Of a DNA stretch of 64,000 bases, positions 30,751 to 41,746 are shown one piece after another. The notes under the pieces were generated by a model. That model was not told the DNA's origin. It ran no database searches and worked only from the letters and a program-made list of their open reading frames with translations. Both the position numbers and the translations under genes were made by a program. This DNA comes from Symsagittifera roscoffensis. Its lineage: Eukaryota > Xenacoelomorpha > Acoela > Convolutidae. The stretch covers positions 18,849,613 to 18,913,612 of the forward strand of contig NC_087071.1 in assembly GCF_963678635.1 (NCBI RefSeq), read 5' to 3'. Position 1 is the stretch's first letter, and each line of letters opens with the position of its first letter.

Positions 30751-32510
30751 CTCACGAAAGAAGCCATGAGGAAAAACATCGTGAATGACATCAGATGTGC
30801 TTAGTAGTTTTGCTAATATGCGAATGATATTTTTAGTCTAAAGCAATGGCCAAAGCAGTTGGAGTGCCTTAATGGTTTTTAGTTCTTCAGTGCCAACGGA
30901 AAAATCTTATGGTGTGTTTTGGATTAGATTGTAAAGTTTGTGATTGTATTTAGTGTTGTGGATCAATTCTAAAATAGGTATTTCTATAAGTTGAATGTAT
31001 TCATGCGGGAGAATGAGTGGTCGGGACTCTTCTACGTTGAAGGTTTTGGTGAGCCGACAGAATATATACATTTGTGTGATGGGGTCATAATTACGAAGGA
31101 TGCCTTGAAGGTTAGTATTTTTATTACAATATGTGAAATTAAGAAAAAACGGTAATGTGTATTTGGAGTTAATGAATTGAAATCAGTGATGGGGTTGTCG
31201 TGATGGTGTGTGTAAGTCAAAATGATTTTGTATGAATCGATAATAAGTGTAGGTATGTGTCTGTTTAGTTCTTAACATGATGTCGTGTGAACAGTGCAAA
31301 TCACGTTCTTTGGGTGTAATGAAATGAAAGGTTAGTGGAAAAATTTCAAATTTTTCATCAAATGATTCGTAAGCTTTGATGTCAGATAGTGCTTCTGAAA
31401 TGATGTGATAATGTTTTTTGTCTAGCATGCTAAGCGTGAATAAATAAGTTGTTTTAATCAAAAAAAATTTCAGTTAATTTTGGGTTAGCGATTTGATCGT
31501 CGTCAAGGAATTGATCTTGGTTAGGTCTGATGATATTGTGATCATAATAATCGATTGAATACTCGTTAGCTCGGGGTGCGATGATTGTTTTTTGTACTTT
31601 TTTAAATCCTAGATGCGTGAATGGTTGAGGGGTTAGTGCTCTAGTTAATTTAAATAGTTCAGTTTTATTTCTTTCAATGTCTTGTGCTGTTTTAAGGAGT
31701 GGTAGAGCAAGGGGATTCGTAAAATTATAATAGGATGACCAATGGAGTGTAGGGATTAATACATGTTCGTCTACAAAATTATGTGGTTCAAGGTTAGAGT
31801 CGGAGTGGTTATTTGTATACTGAGGAATAAAGGGTTAGGTTTCTGGGAGAAATTTAGTAGTATTGGTATGAATTGGGTGATTAATGTATTCTCGGGCGCT
31901 TCCGGGTATGGATGGAAACGGGTGATTAGGGTTCTTTTCGTTTAAAAGTTTTATATGCACGGTTAGTACTGGATGATGATTGTGTTGATGTGGACGATTG
32001 AGCTAAAGATGGGGTGTAGTCTGAAGAAGCTGTAGGGGTTGGTGGGTTTGATGACGTTATTGTTGAAGATAATTGATGAATAGTTAGGGTGTGAGGGTCC
32101 TGTGTTTTTTGGTTGTAGCGTTATGAGATTTTTTAGTTCATAAGAAATTTGGGTGTTATCAGGGGAATTGTTTGTGGAACATCCAGTTGTAAAAGGGGAG
32201 TAGGTTGGAGTTACTTGGGAAACGTCAGAAGGTGTAGAGGGGGATGTACATTGAGTTTGGTAGTGGATGGGTTGAAAGGGAGGTTTTGAGAAGGTAGAGG
32301 GGCTGGGTTGAGAAAAAGTCGAGGGGCTAGGTTCGGAATCTGCAAACTCATCAGTGGTTTCTAAGTCGGAAGGTTCATTGGAAAATTGTACGAAAAACTG
32401 TAATATCTGAGTTAGCTAGCATCAGAATCCATGCCGGATGAAGTGTAAATGTCAGGTGAATCAGGTGGCGGGAAAGCAAAAAGTGGGATGATGGGGATTG
32501 GATTTTGGAG
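30751..32510 (-). pseudogene. Element B ORF X remnant
   Basis: The minus strand matches element A's ORF X throughout, with many frameshifts. The best piece is 31183-31461 (92 codons) with the block HCSHDIMLRTKQTHTYTYYR, identical to A. Compared with A, about 100 bp at the start of the gene are missing near 32510. Not functional. Confidence 0.6.
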
Positions 32511-35058
32511 ATTGAAAAGTGGTGGTATGGGGCTGTTCTATTTTTGTTCGTATGTATCGTCATTTTGGGAGTGGTGTTTTACTATGTGGTGAATGGAGCT
32601 TTGCATATGGTTAGGTCTTGAAATTGTAGAATTTGTGGGTGCTAGGTTTCTAAAATTTCGTGATACTAATGATAATGGATGATTATGATGTAAATTTTGT
32701 AATTGTGGTGCTGTGGGTGATACGTTTGTATTGTTTTGTGATTTGTCATATGTGTTTGGTTTTGTTGATGTTTTTGTATTACATTCTTTTATTTGTGCGT
32801 CTAAAAGTATTTTTTATTATTGATGTAGGAAAAACTCCAAAAATCCTGCGAATAGTATGAGTGTTACGCTTGCTTGTCGGCTTACTTGTGTATGTATTGC
32901 GCATGTGTTATAGGTTCCTTTTAATAGTGAAAAAAGAAATCCGATAAAATTGAACATTGCGTATAAAATATAGTCAGTCTTTCTAAGATGTAATAGGGCC
33001 ATCCTAGAAAGGCAAGAATTTCATTTTTCAAAGTTTCGAAGCTAAAAACATTTATCGGTTTGTTTCTAAACATTTTTTCGCCGTTTAAATGTATGTAGCC
33101 TTTAAAATCTTTAAAATATCTGCTGTAATCTTGCGTGTAAATGTCTGAAAAGGCTGCGGTTTCTGCAAGTTTGCGTAAATTTTGATCTATTGATTGTCGT
33201 TGTATTGTGTCCATTTTTGTAAGTAGCTCTTGAACTGGTTGTGTACGAATGTGATATTGTATATCTGATTTTAGATTATGTACCTATCGATTGTAGATCG
33301 ATATTTGGATTGCGGGCGATAGCTCTACCACTTTCGGTTGAAAACTTTTTTAATGGTTGCATTAATGTTGGATATGGTGTGAGTAAGTAGTATTTGTCTT
33401 CGTCGGTGTTTAATTGTACAATATTATGGCTGTTTTCTGATCCACATGGGACTGCTGTATCCCAAAAATATGTTCTTCTGGAGAATGTATCAACAAAATG
33501 TACTTTAGGTTTATTGAATATTGGGATACTTTTATAACATCTTTTGCCTTCAAAATTAAATAAAGGTGATACTTTTTTGGTGCAAGTATAAAACCATAGA
33601 ATGTTTCCTCCATAATCAAGGAACTTTGATCTATTTACGGATAATAAATATCCTGCGTATGGTACTTTTAAAACTGCTAGTATTAGCTATTGTAAAATCT
33701 GTGTTCTTTCGAATTCACATAGTTGATGTAGTGTTTCTAGTTCTGATAGTGACATTTCTCGAAAAATTCTGCTAATTGTGTAATCTAATTTCATTTCTAA
33801 GTGTATATCATAATGAATTGCGCCAAATTTTGTGCTGTTTATAAGTGACAGTTCCTGTAATCGTGTACTGTCTGTGTCTTGTGGTTTTGTTTTTCCAACA
33901 GTGTTTCCTGTGTTTCTTAGAAGGTTTAGTGAGATGTATGAGGTTCCTTCAATTGGAGAATGATTGTTGCGTGGTGGTCTTTTAATTTTTTCCACTATTC
34001 ACATCGAAACCTTGTTCGTATTCGATAAGAATTTCGAAATATTGTGTTTTGTGGAGTGGATTTCTATATTTACATGCCAGTTCTGTTTCTTGATAGATTT
34101 GAAAACGTGTTGATTTTTTTTTCTATTTTGTGGATGTTTCTAAATTTATGATTTTGTTGTCTTATTTGATTTGGGTTTACGGTATTGATTCGATAAAAGT
34201 TTTTTGATGGAATTTTATCATTCTAGCGTGTTTTTTGCTGCTTAGATTAGGGTACAAAGGTTTTCGGTAAACCAAGCAATTGTTGCTTGTGTCCTAGTAG
34301 TAGGATCACAATAACCTTGATCATTTTTGCAAGGTAGTCTGATTCCTTGGTGTCATCATTTAAATCTCGTGTGAGTTGTACTTTTTCAAGTTGTATTTTC
34401 CAATCGAAAACATTAATTCTTGGTATTCTTTCTTTCTTCGCAGTTTGAACGATTACTTATTCCAATTTGTGGTATCCAATGTTTATCGTGAAGATCATAA
34501 GTTAATCTTCCGTGTTCGCCATTGTATGGATAATTTTTGGCTAGTCCTTGGTATCTTTCAAGTTCTACTTGGTGTGTAGAGTCTGTGAAAAATTGAAAGT
34601 TTACTATTTTCAGTTTGAGTTTTTATTTGATGTTAAAATTAATCTGAGTAGTTCATTCTTACAATCTTCGGGTTGTAGATGTGAAAGTCTTTCTATGTTG
34701 CTTTGATAGAAAGATTCGTGATCAAGTCGATTTTTATTTCCATTTGAGACTTGTGAACAATGTACTTTCTTTTCTGAAAATGTCGCTGTGAATTCATAAA
34801 TTGTAAGTGTTGTTGTTCGGGCTTTTAAATATAATGTAACTACAATGCTCGTGGTTTCTTTAGCTTGTATTTCGGATTCACATTGCGTAACTTGATTTAT
34901 AGCATATTTGTGTAATGTTTTTTTTGTTCATTTTCTTCACAATCGTAGTGTGTTACTAATAAATCCTGAGGTCCGGTGCAAGGGGATGAATTTTGACCTT
35001 GTTCGAAAAAAATTAGAAAAAAAATGTGTTGAATTGTGAAGATTTTTAAAATATACAT
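32511..35058 (-). pseudogene. env: Element B env remnant
   Basis: The minus strand matches the whole env of A, from the signal peptide (ATG at 35058-35056) to the cytoplasmic tail, in many short frames: 32817-33002, 32921-33214 (QSIDQNLRKLAETAAF), 33410-33619 and 33687-33995. The codon corresponding to A's internal TAG (23307) is CGA here, which shows that A's stop is a private lesion. Several indels make it non-functional. Confidence 0.65.
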
Positions 35059-35248
35059 GTGTATGATAATCCAGAATATGAGTTATAAATTGTTATATAT
35101 CCAATTGTCTTTTTGGTATATCTACTGTATTTATAAATTATGTCAGTTGATATAAATGGGGGAGGTAAAGATTGGGCTGTTATTTTTGGCGGGGCTAATG
35201 GAAAAGGGTGTTGAAATTTTATTTAGTCTTAACGTAATTTCGAATTCA
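34949..35248. repeat. Duplicated B segment, left copy
   Basis: This stretch (env start plus end of the proline-rich ORF, minus sense) is repeated at 55372-55607 on the other side of the C/D composite. The two are almost identical except for two deletions of roughly 30 bp each in the right copy, the first between TTGT repeats. Both end at the same CGAATTC. Confidence 0.8.
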
Positions 35249-36143
35249 TGTAACAGTCGCCTACTTCGGTCACATATGAGGCTTAAGAAAAATAGGCCCT
35301 ATAACCATTGGCTCAAGAGTCAGGGACACTATCTCTTGTGTTTTTCTACCTCAAGAACGGTCGGAGCCAATTCGGTTCGCTTGCGACATGAGACTAGAAC
35401 CCGTTACAGCTTAAAGGCCACTACCAAAATATCCCCCCACTCTAGAAAATAAGAACGTCCCCATACTTAGGTCTCGAGATACCCAAATACACGAACGCCG
35501 TTAAAAACAGGGTCGGAACAATCCGTTAAGTTACTTTTTATTGGACAGTGGAACTTTGATCCATTTCAGATGGATCAACCTAAAACTCGCCTTATCTCAA
35601 CATAAAAATCATAAAACACACTCGAGAAAACTAAATTTGGAACTCACATGTCGACACACTCGAGAATAGGGAGTAATTAAATTGGTGAGCAACTCGAGAA
35701 TTAAATATAATAACTTGAGTAGTTCAATACTAATCAGTTTTAATAAAGGAAATAAGTTTAGACTCTAGAATCGAAGTTTTAGTCTGAACCATTGGGACAC
35801 TCCAGCTGTCCACCTTTCCATTGAAGGTTCACTCTGGTTCAGTTCGAATAATTGTACTCTTCTCTCGTGATTATCTCGCCTCCTATTTCAGGATAAGACG
35901 GCTCTACTCGTGTCTTGTTTTGTATCTGGAAATTGCGAATAGCAATTTCCTGCTGTTTTCTTAAGTATTTTCCCGCACTTGTAAATTCGGTCGTTCTGAT
36001 TTTTTATTTTATGTTTTCAGTTGTCGCGAGAAAACTGAGCATGACAGGCTCCATTCGAAATTTTTTGAAAAATAAAACTTCACTCCAAAATCACGTATAT
36101 TTGTGTCCCTCAAGGTCAAACTTCCAGATATGACCGACTGGCA
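35249..36143 (-). repeat. 3' LTR of element C
   Basis: 895 bp, matching 51411-52279 (869 bp) with several substitutions and a few indels, for example an extra block near 35570-35612. It contains several CTCGAGAA motifs. ORFs inside (35156-35452, 35915-36133) are not genes. LTR divergence is visibly greater than in element A, so C is older. Confidence 0.85.
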
Positions 36144-36580
36144 CATAATCCCCGGACTCAAGATCGATGTCCTCATCGCGTGCTGCCGTCTGTCAGTGAA
36201 TCGCCAGAAAACCGAGTGTTACTCAAGCTACAGTGCCAGTGGTCATTTACAGAAGTTTGCAGCAGACTTAAGTTTATCTACACCCCAAAATTCACAACCA
36301 TGTAAAATTTTCGCACTATCGCTTACAGCAATCAAAATCTGCACACACCTGCACTTATGAATTCTCGCTTTTTAAGCTAGTAATTTAAAATTTCTTTTGT
36401 CCTATTCAATCAGGAAATTGTCATGCAGCCTTTTGATTTATATAATAGATATAGCATATTAATAACAATATCTCATTTGTTAAAATTTCTTTTTGCTGAA
36501 CCCAGATTTCATCCGAGTGCACCCTCGAGCCCCTTCCCTCTCAAGACTCAAGACTGTAGAATTTCCCTTTGACCACCGGC
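36144..36580 (-). other. Element C 3' region
   Basis: About 440 bp between the last ORF and the 3' LTR; no gene seen. No clear polypurine tract next to the LTR (minus-sense ...CCGGGGATTATG then TGCCAG). Confidence 0.45.
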
Positions 36581-37774
36581 TCACCTCGTGTTCTTCACCT
36601 TCGAGGTACCAGACCCAGATATATTTGACACTGTGATCTGTTTCAATAGTGCCTTTTCATCATCGGAGCTGATCACAATCTCCTCCCAAGCCTTCAGCTG
36701 CTCATAGGATCGCATCCACTCCCTTTGCTCCTGCAATCTCTTCGTTTGATTCGGTAAGTTCTTTACCTTCGACTCTCGGTTCAAACAGAAGGAATTGTGA
36801 AGACTCAGACTTACATTCTTCGCCAGGTCTTCCTCTAGTATCGACTCCCTCGCTCTTGTGTTGTTTCTGGATACTCTACCCACTCTTTTCCACCCCGCCG
36901 TGATCGCATTTCGATGGGTCAGCAGAGGTCTCTTGAAGGCATCTGGTCCTATCTCGGCCTGGAACTGTCGATATTCCTTTTGATGTTTCCTCATGTGATC
37001 CTTCGTTACCACGTATAACCAGGACGTTAACGTCGCGCGAAACCAAGGAAAGAACCTAAAGCGGCTCCACACTTGTCTGACTTCCATTGGTATGGCGAAC
37101 ACCTTGCATGCGTTCTCCAACAATTCAAGTCTCCTGCTGTAATCTATCGCATGAATCGACTCTGCCGTTGGCGTCTTCGATTCCCGATATTTTGCTATAT
37201 TTTCTTCAATCCATCGTAGAGCCAGCATCGTGCTCACCACCAAGATGGTCACCTTTTGCTGATTATCGGGCAGTCCCAACGACCTGATTTCCTCCACATC
37301 CCAGATCAGGCAGAGATTGGCGTGGTCTGGGTACCACACTGTTAGCGCCAGACAGTGGCATGGACAATCCCCATGTGTGAGGTCGATGCTCCTAAGATTG
37401 CGTTATCCCGAGGCTTCTAGGAGAGGCTCAAGTTCCATCATTTTCTCGTGTATCGCGTCGATCTCTTCCAAGTTTGGAGCACCAACCATGGGTTTCCCGA
37501 TCACGTTTTGTCTCTCGTGGTCACTTGTGTTTTCACCCTCCAAACCTAGAAGTTCTTCACCCCAGATTTCACTCAAGTCGTCCCTCTGTTCTTTCCACAC
37601 TGTTCCTCGGAGCTTCCTCAATAGCTTGTGTGAATGATGCGACATTCGAGCCAGTCTTACGCATTTGGGCACTGAGAAGGCTTTGTCTATCAAAACCCTT
37701 TGGCTGGATACTTCCACCATCGCCATGTGTAATGGATAGTGGCGGCCACATAGGTTGGCCATCACTGATCCCAC
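36581..37774 (-). pseudogene. Element C last ORF, unknown function
   Basis: ORFs 37403-37774 and 36581-37339 are in the same frame, separated by a TAA near 37403 and about 20 more open codons (including DLTHGDCPCHCLALTVWYPD), so this was one gene of ~400 codons. Landmarks: GRHYPLHMAMVEVSSQRVLI, VRQVWSRFRFFPWFRATLTS, and near the end EQREWMRSYEQLKAWEEI with an acidic SSDDE. It is not env-like: no signal peptide or membrane segment. I do not know the function. It follows the macro-domain ORF. Confidence 0.55.
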
Positions 37775-38117
37775 TAAGGACTTCCTTTCTTCAATTGAAT
37801 GCAGTTGGGTAAACAGTTTGACTTTACCAAATCAATCTGAAATTAAAACCCGATTTTTAGACTAACAGGCTATGTTCCTAACCTAAAAACCCCCTTTGCC
37901 ACTATAGTTAAAACCCTTTCCTTCTCGTCCTACTGAAATTGTTCAATTGGAAATTTTCTAAAAGCATGCAGATTCATTTCATGTTTTAGCACCATCAATC
38001 ATTTAAAATTTTAATTGTCATGCCAATCACCTTTAAGATACTTTACCTGTTTTGTACTCCCACACCTAACTCGAGATTCTCCCCTCATACCCAACTCGAG
38101 ACTCCCGTGTACCTGAC
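37775..38117 (-). other. Element C inter-ORF gap
   Basis: About 340 bp, AT-richer than the flanks, containing ACTCGAGA repeats near 38070-38105. No gene seen. Confidence 0.4.
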
Positions 38118-39308
38118 TCAGGCGATGCTCAAGTAGTATTTCTTATGAACATGTACCATTTTCTCAGTTTCTGCGAAGACCACGTGTAGGATAGCGTACA
38201 ATTCCCTTGGGCTCAATTTGCCCCTGTTTGGGTCATACACCGGCATTGAGACCTCCGTTATCTCTCTTTCAATCATGAAGTCTCGTAGTCTTGTTAGTGC
38301 CAACATCACGTGTTCCGGATCGATCGTGTTCCTGTCATTGACCCTCGTCACTAGGAAGCACAGGTATTTGCCCGGGACTTGTGCTACTGATGCTGGAAGC
38401 GCAGCCATTCCTCCCGTTCCCGGTCTCTGTCTAAACAGAAACTCCACATTCTGGTACTCTCTCTTGAAGTCAGCCTCCAGTCTTGATTTGAAACTCATGT
38501 CCGCCGTGATACAGATTGCGCTAGTCCTGTCTGACAGAATGAAGTCACTATCCGTTATCAGGGTATTTTCCGAGTATTCGTTTGGTATTTCAAACTTCGT
38601 TTTGATATTCCGTCCTATGGTAGGCTCGGCCTCCTCCCCATCCAGTTCCAGTCCGCACGTTTCTCTCACTTTACCGAGTTTCTTTATCATTAAATTTTCG
38701 GTGTAGGTAAGTACTACCCCCACTCCCCGGACAAAAATATTTATCGACGTCCCCGTCGATGATGCTGGGTCTGAATTATCTGGCGGAATGTCGAGCGGGC
38801 TGTCTGTTGCCGTCCAGCCAAAAAAAGGATTCTCCGTTTTCATGTGCTTTCCCGCTGATATGTCAACTTGCTGTATGCTTTGTCCTTCTTCGCTTCCGTT
38901 CTTGGCATCGCGCATCCATTCTAATATCATCAGGTTCGTATTCTCCCTCCTCTCCATCTCGCTCTGTTCTAAATCCGTCTCCCGCTCCGGTGTCGAGTAG
39001 TCTTCCTGTGGGTAGTGATCATTATCATTGATGATTTGCCATTCACCATCTGCCGCCAGCTCGCCCACACTTAGTAGTTCTCTGCCTAGGTCGTCGGGCT
39101 GTATCTTATCAATCAGGAAATCGTCCCCATACCTGTTATACCTCATGCCTATGCGTTTGCGATTGCCACTCCTTGTCCTCGCTGGTATTGATAAGTCTGG
39201 TTCTGTCCATTTCGGCACCTCACCTTGCTCCGGATCGTTCCAGTAAACTTCCACAAAAGATTCCGCTTCAGAGTCCGCTTCTATTTTTTCATTGTCATCC
39301 AAACTCAA
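38118..39308 (-). CDS. Element C ORF with probable macro domain
   Basis: 396 codons, ATG at 39308. The first ~240 residues are acidic and disordered-looking. From about residue 245 the pattern matches macro domains of the TARG1/OARD1 kind: DRTSAICITADMSFKSRLEA, then DFKREYQNVEFLFRQR, a YLCFLVTRV strand, HVMLALTRLRDFM helix, EVSMPVYDPNRGKLSPRELY, and FAETEKMVHVHKK. Macro domains bind or hydrolyse ADP-ribose. Here the glycine-rich loop (GxGIA in active members) reads SFKSRLE, and the second loop has lost the usual IGCGLDGL, so catalysis looks unlikely. It lies directly after integrase. The domain call is by eye. Confidence 0.5.
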   Translation of the reverse strand: MSLDDNEKIEADSEAESFVEVYWNDPEQGEVPKWTEPDLSIPARTRSGNRKRIGMRYNRYGDDFLIDKIQPDDLGRELLSVGELAADGEWQIINDNDHYPQEDYSTPERETDLEQSEMERRENTNLMILEWMRDAKNGSEEGQSIQQVDISAGKHMKTENPFFGWTATDSPLDIPPDNSDPASSTGTSINIFVRGVGVVLTYTENLMIKKLGKVRETCGLELDGEEAEPTIGRNIKTKFEIPNEYSENTLITDSDFILSDRTSAICITADMSFKSRLEADFKREYQNVEFLFRQRPGTGGMAALPASVAQVPGKYLCFLVTRVNDRNTIDPEHVMLALTRLRDFMIEREITEVSMPVYDPNRGKLSPRELYAILHVVFAETEKMVHVHKKYYLSIA

Positions 39309-39353
39309 GTTCTCATTGCCATCATTCTTCTCTCTGGTGCCTTTTTTGTTCAG

Positions 39354-40268
39354 TTAACATGCTGGCTCCACCAGTAGGTACTCTATTCCATCCATGTCCT
39401 TTGGTATACACCAGTCCTCTTGGGATGGGACATGAGGCTTCAGGTTCTCATAATGTGCTGCTCGCCCAGTACTCAAGCGGTAAAACCGTCCTTGTTGATG
39501 TACTTCCGTTATCATGAATGGTCCTCTCCACTTCTTGAGTAGTTTCTTCGTCCCTTTGGGCGGTATGACGTTCTGGAAAACCCACACGTACTGGCCCACT
39601 TCATATGGCTTCGCCTGTAATATTCTTACATCAAATTTCTTGCGCTGTGTCATTTGTGCTTGCGCAGTGTTCCTCCTGTATAGCTCGTTTATTTCCTGCT
39701 GTCTCCTGATCGCTTCTTTCACGTAAGCTTGAGGCGATGTCCTCTTCCCTTCATATTCCGGGTAAGAGAATGTCAGGGGCATTGCTCTCTCTCTGCCTGT
39801 CAACATCATGAAAGGACTGATGCCCGTTGTTGAGTGTTGAGTACTGTTGTATGCCCCTAGGACTTGCGGCAGGTATTTATCCCGGTCTGTCATGTATCGT
39901 GAGCAGTATAGCCTCAGCATATTCACCAACGTTCTATTCTGTTTCTCTACCAGCCCGTTGGTCTGAGGATGGTAAGTCGTCGAGTGTGCTTGAGCAATGT
40001 GTGACCTCTTCATTAATTCTTTAGTCAAGTCCCCCACAAAGGCCTTGCCGTTGTCTGAGTGAAAAGTCATTGGACAACCATAACTCGATATCCAATGGGT
40101 TATCAAGTGGTCACAAGTCTCCTCTGCCGAAGCTGTCTGACACGGCACCGCTTCTGCCAGCTTTGTGAAGTGGTCAATTATAACCAGTATCTGGTTATAC
40201 CCCGACTCCGTCATGCAGATCTTCTGATGGTCTATCTGCACCACTTCATTAAATTCCGAGCTTTCCAT
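39354..40268 (-). CDS. pol: Element C integrase (core and C-terminus)
   Basis: 304 codons. The catalytic triad is visible: QIDHQK (Asp), FHSDNGKAF (Asp) and NGLVEKQNR (Glu), with 35 residues between the last two. The C-terminal GPF-type module reads LLKKWRGPFMITEVHQQGRF. It catalyses insertion of the cDNA. I could not find the N-terminal HHCC zinc module between this ORF and the preceding linker ORF (40269-40352), so a deletion there is likely. It ends at TAA just before the macro-domain ORF. Confidence 0.9.
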   Translation of the reverse strand: MESSEFNEVVQIDHQKICMTESGYNQILVIIDHFTKLAEAVPCQTASAEETCDHLITHWISSYGCPMTFHSDNGKAFVGDLTKELMKRSHIAQAHSTTYHPQTNGLVEKQNRTLVNMLRLYCSRYMTDRDKYLPQVLGAYNSTQHSTTGISPFMMLTGRERAMPLTFSYPEYEGKRTSPQAYVKEAIRRQQEINELYRRNTAQAQMTQRKKFDVRILQAKPYEVGQYVWVFQNVIPPKGTKKLLKKWRGPFMITEVHQQGRFYRLSTGRAAHYENLKPHVPSQEDWCIPKDMDGIEYLLVEPAC

Positions 40269-40351
40269 GAAGCTGCAATTCTTTCAAGTTCTTCACCTCC
40301 TCGTACTTCCTGTATGTCCAAGTTGAAGGTTCCTGAGGACGGATCTGTAAA

Positions 40352-41029
40352 TTATTCCCTGTCGCGGTGTCTAATCTTTTCTTCTGCCAATATCATGCAG
40401 AGACTATCTTGATTGTCGCTGCGCTCTCCCGAGTCCTCATCCCACATTTCACACTCCCCGGACAAACTTCCTCCTTCAGTGTTTCCTTCCTCCGTGGACG
40501 TGGACCGCTCCCCGGACTCTTGACCTAGTCCCAGGTATTCAGCCTCTTCCTTAAACTCCACTCTCTTTTTCCTAACCCGAGTCTGTTCTAGTATGTCGGC
40601 TGGGATTTTTTTTTCAACCAGTGACTGCACCACTTCCTTCCCATCAGGGTTAGTCACCTTCGAGGTATTTCCATCATTAACTATCCCGCTCTTTCGCAGT
40701 ATTGAGACCTCAGGTTCCTGCTTACTATTTTCTTGGATCACGGGCTTATCATCTGCTAGTTTCTCGAGTAACCTCTTTAAGTCATCGTCTGTTTGTGCCT
40801 CTCCCGTCTCCACCTGGTTAAGATCATAGCCTTTTGCTTTGAGCGCCTCCCTCACGATCTTTGACTTGAGCATTATTCCTATCGGCATCCCTCGGTTCTT
40901 TTCAAGATCGCTTTCTCCGGAGTTTCTTTTGGTAATTCGGGGTGATCTTCTATTGGTTTGCTGATTTGTCCAACCATCTCGTGAGTGGAAGACTGTCGTA
41001 CGTTTCCTTGTCCATGAAGGAGAAGCCAT
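40352..41029 (-). CDS. pol: Element C linker ORF between RNase H and integrase
   Basis: 225 codons, hydrophilic, rich in E, K, S and D (EEAEYLGLGQESGERSTSTE). It overlaps the end of the RNase H ORF by 80 nt in another frame. No domain is recognised. It is most simply the spacer of the pol polyprotein, displaced by frameshift. Confidence 0.45.
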   Translation of the reverse strand: MASPSWTRKRTTVFHSRDGWTNQQTNRRSPRITKRNSGESDLEKNRGMPIGIMLKSKIVREALKAKGYDLNQVETGEAQTDDDLKRLLEKLADDKPVIQENSKQEPEVSILRKSGIVNDGNTSKVTNPDGKEVVQSLVEKKIPADILEQTRVRKKRVEFKEEAEYLGLGQESGERSTSTEEGNTEGGSLSGECEMWDEDSGERSDNQDSLCMILAEEKIRHRDRE

Positions 41030-41543
41030 CCTTGATCTCAGGTCTATCTGCCTCCCTCTGTTCTTGTCTCTCGTAGAGCTCCGTCTTCTTGCTCAAGCTG
41101 TCAGCATTTTGATGTTTGTCTCGTAATCTATGCTCAATTATCATGTTGTATCCGTCCAGGCGAACTATCCACCTCCCAATGTAACTTTGGTCCATTGAGT
41201 ACGTTTTCAGCCAGCTTAGTGCCCTGTTGTCGACTCGCAGCTTGAATGGCTCGCTGCCTAGGTATGCTCTATATTTCTCGACAAAGGTAACCACCGCGAA
41301 CATCTCCGCTTTCGGTGCCCCGTATTTCATTTCCGTGTCACTTAGGACTTTGCTTCCGTACGCTATTGGTCTCAAGACTGTCTTCCCGTTCCACTCTTGT
41401 TCCTGATGGAGAATTCCAGAAATCGCTACTACCGACGCATCCATATCCAGCACATCCCTTTCTCTGTTGGAATCCCTAGTACTGGTGCCTCGCAAAACTC
41501 TTTCTTTATTCTCTGGAATGACTCTTCTGCTGCGTTGTTCCAC
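40950..41543 (-). CDS. pol: Element C RNase H
   Basis: 197 codons; real coding begins at about residue 28. The three acidic landmarks are DMDASVVAISGIL, PKAEMFAVVTFVEKYRAYL and LRVDNRALSWLK. They are followed by IIEHRLRDKHQNADSLSK, the usual end of gypsy RNase H. It degrades RNA in the RNA-DNA hybrid. The preceding RT thumb (41429-41653, MSFLGFANYYREFIKGYADK) is in a different frame; the shift lies near 41450. Confidence 0.85.
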   Translation of the reverse strand: MEQRSRRVIPENKERVLRGTSTRDSNRERDVLDMDASVVAISGILHQEQEWNGKTVLRPIAYGSKVLSDTEMKYGAPKAEMFAVVTFVEKYRAYLGSEPFKLRVDNRALSWLKTYSMDQSYIGRWIVRLDGYNMIIEHRLRDKHQNADSLSKKTELYERQEQREADRPEIKDGFSFMDKETYDSLPLTRWLDKSANQ

Positions 41544-41653
41544 GTGAGATTCTTGCCCTTGTGTCTCATTAACTGTTGCATCGGATAAACCTTGTCTGCA
41601 TAGCCTTTGATGAATTCTCTGTAGTAATTTGCAAAACCCAGGAAGCTCATCAA
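41429..41653 (-). CDS. pol: Element C RT thumb/connection
   Basis: 74 codons: MSFLGFANYYREFIKGYADK, then MQQLMRHKGKNLTWNNAAEE. This is the conserved end of gypsy RT (FLG..NYYR.F). Upstream, the frame is crossed by two stops shared with the duplicate copy (TAG near 41680, TAA at 41747-41749). Downstream, RNase H continues in another frame. Confidence 0.8.
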   Translation of the reverse strand: MMSFLGFANYYREFIKGYADKVYPMQQLMRHKGKNLTWNNAAEESFQRIKKEFCEAPVLGIPTEKGMCWIWMRR

Positions 41654-41746
41654 TTGGTGTTCCGTTTTTGGCGATTTCTAAGTTAGAACTGCTTTTACTG
41701 CGTCTGAATCTGGTCTGATGCCGTGTCTGTCCATCATCCTGCCCAA

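Larger units (their letters stand above)
28765..35248 (-). mobile_element. Element B, 3' half (inverted relative of A)
   Basis: On the minus strand, in order: a truncated LTR, 3' region, ORF X remnant, env remnant and the beginning of the proline-rich ORF, all recognisable from element A at lower identity. It lies tail-to-tail with A. At 35248 it is cut by the 20-kb C/D composite and carries on at 55372 with a repeated stretch of ~230-300 bp. Reading frames are heavily damaged. Confidence 0.85.

Noticed and set aside
35249-36143. Treating 35249-36143 as a solo LTR
   Set aside because: A matching LTR lies at 51411-52279, with a full gag-pol order in between on the minus strand.
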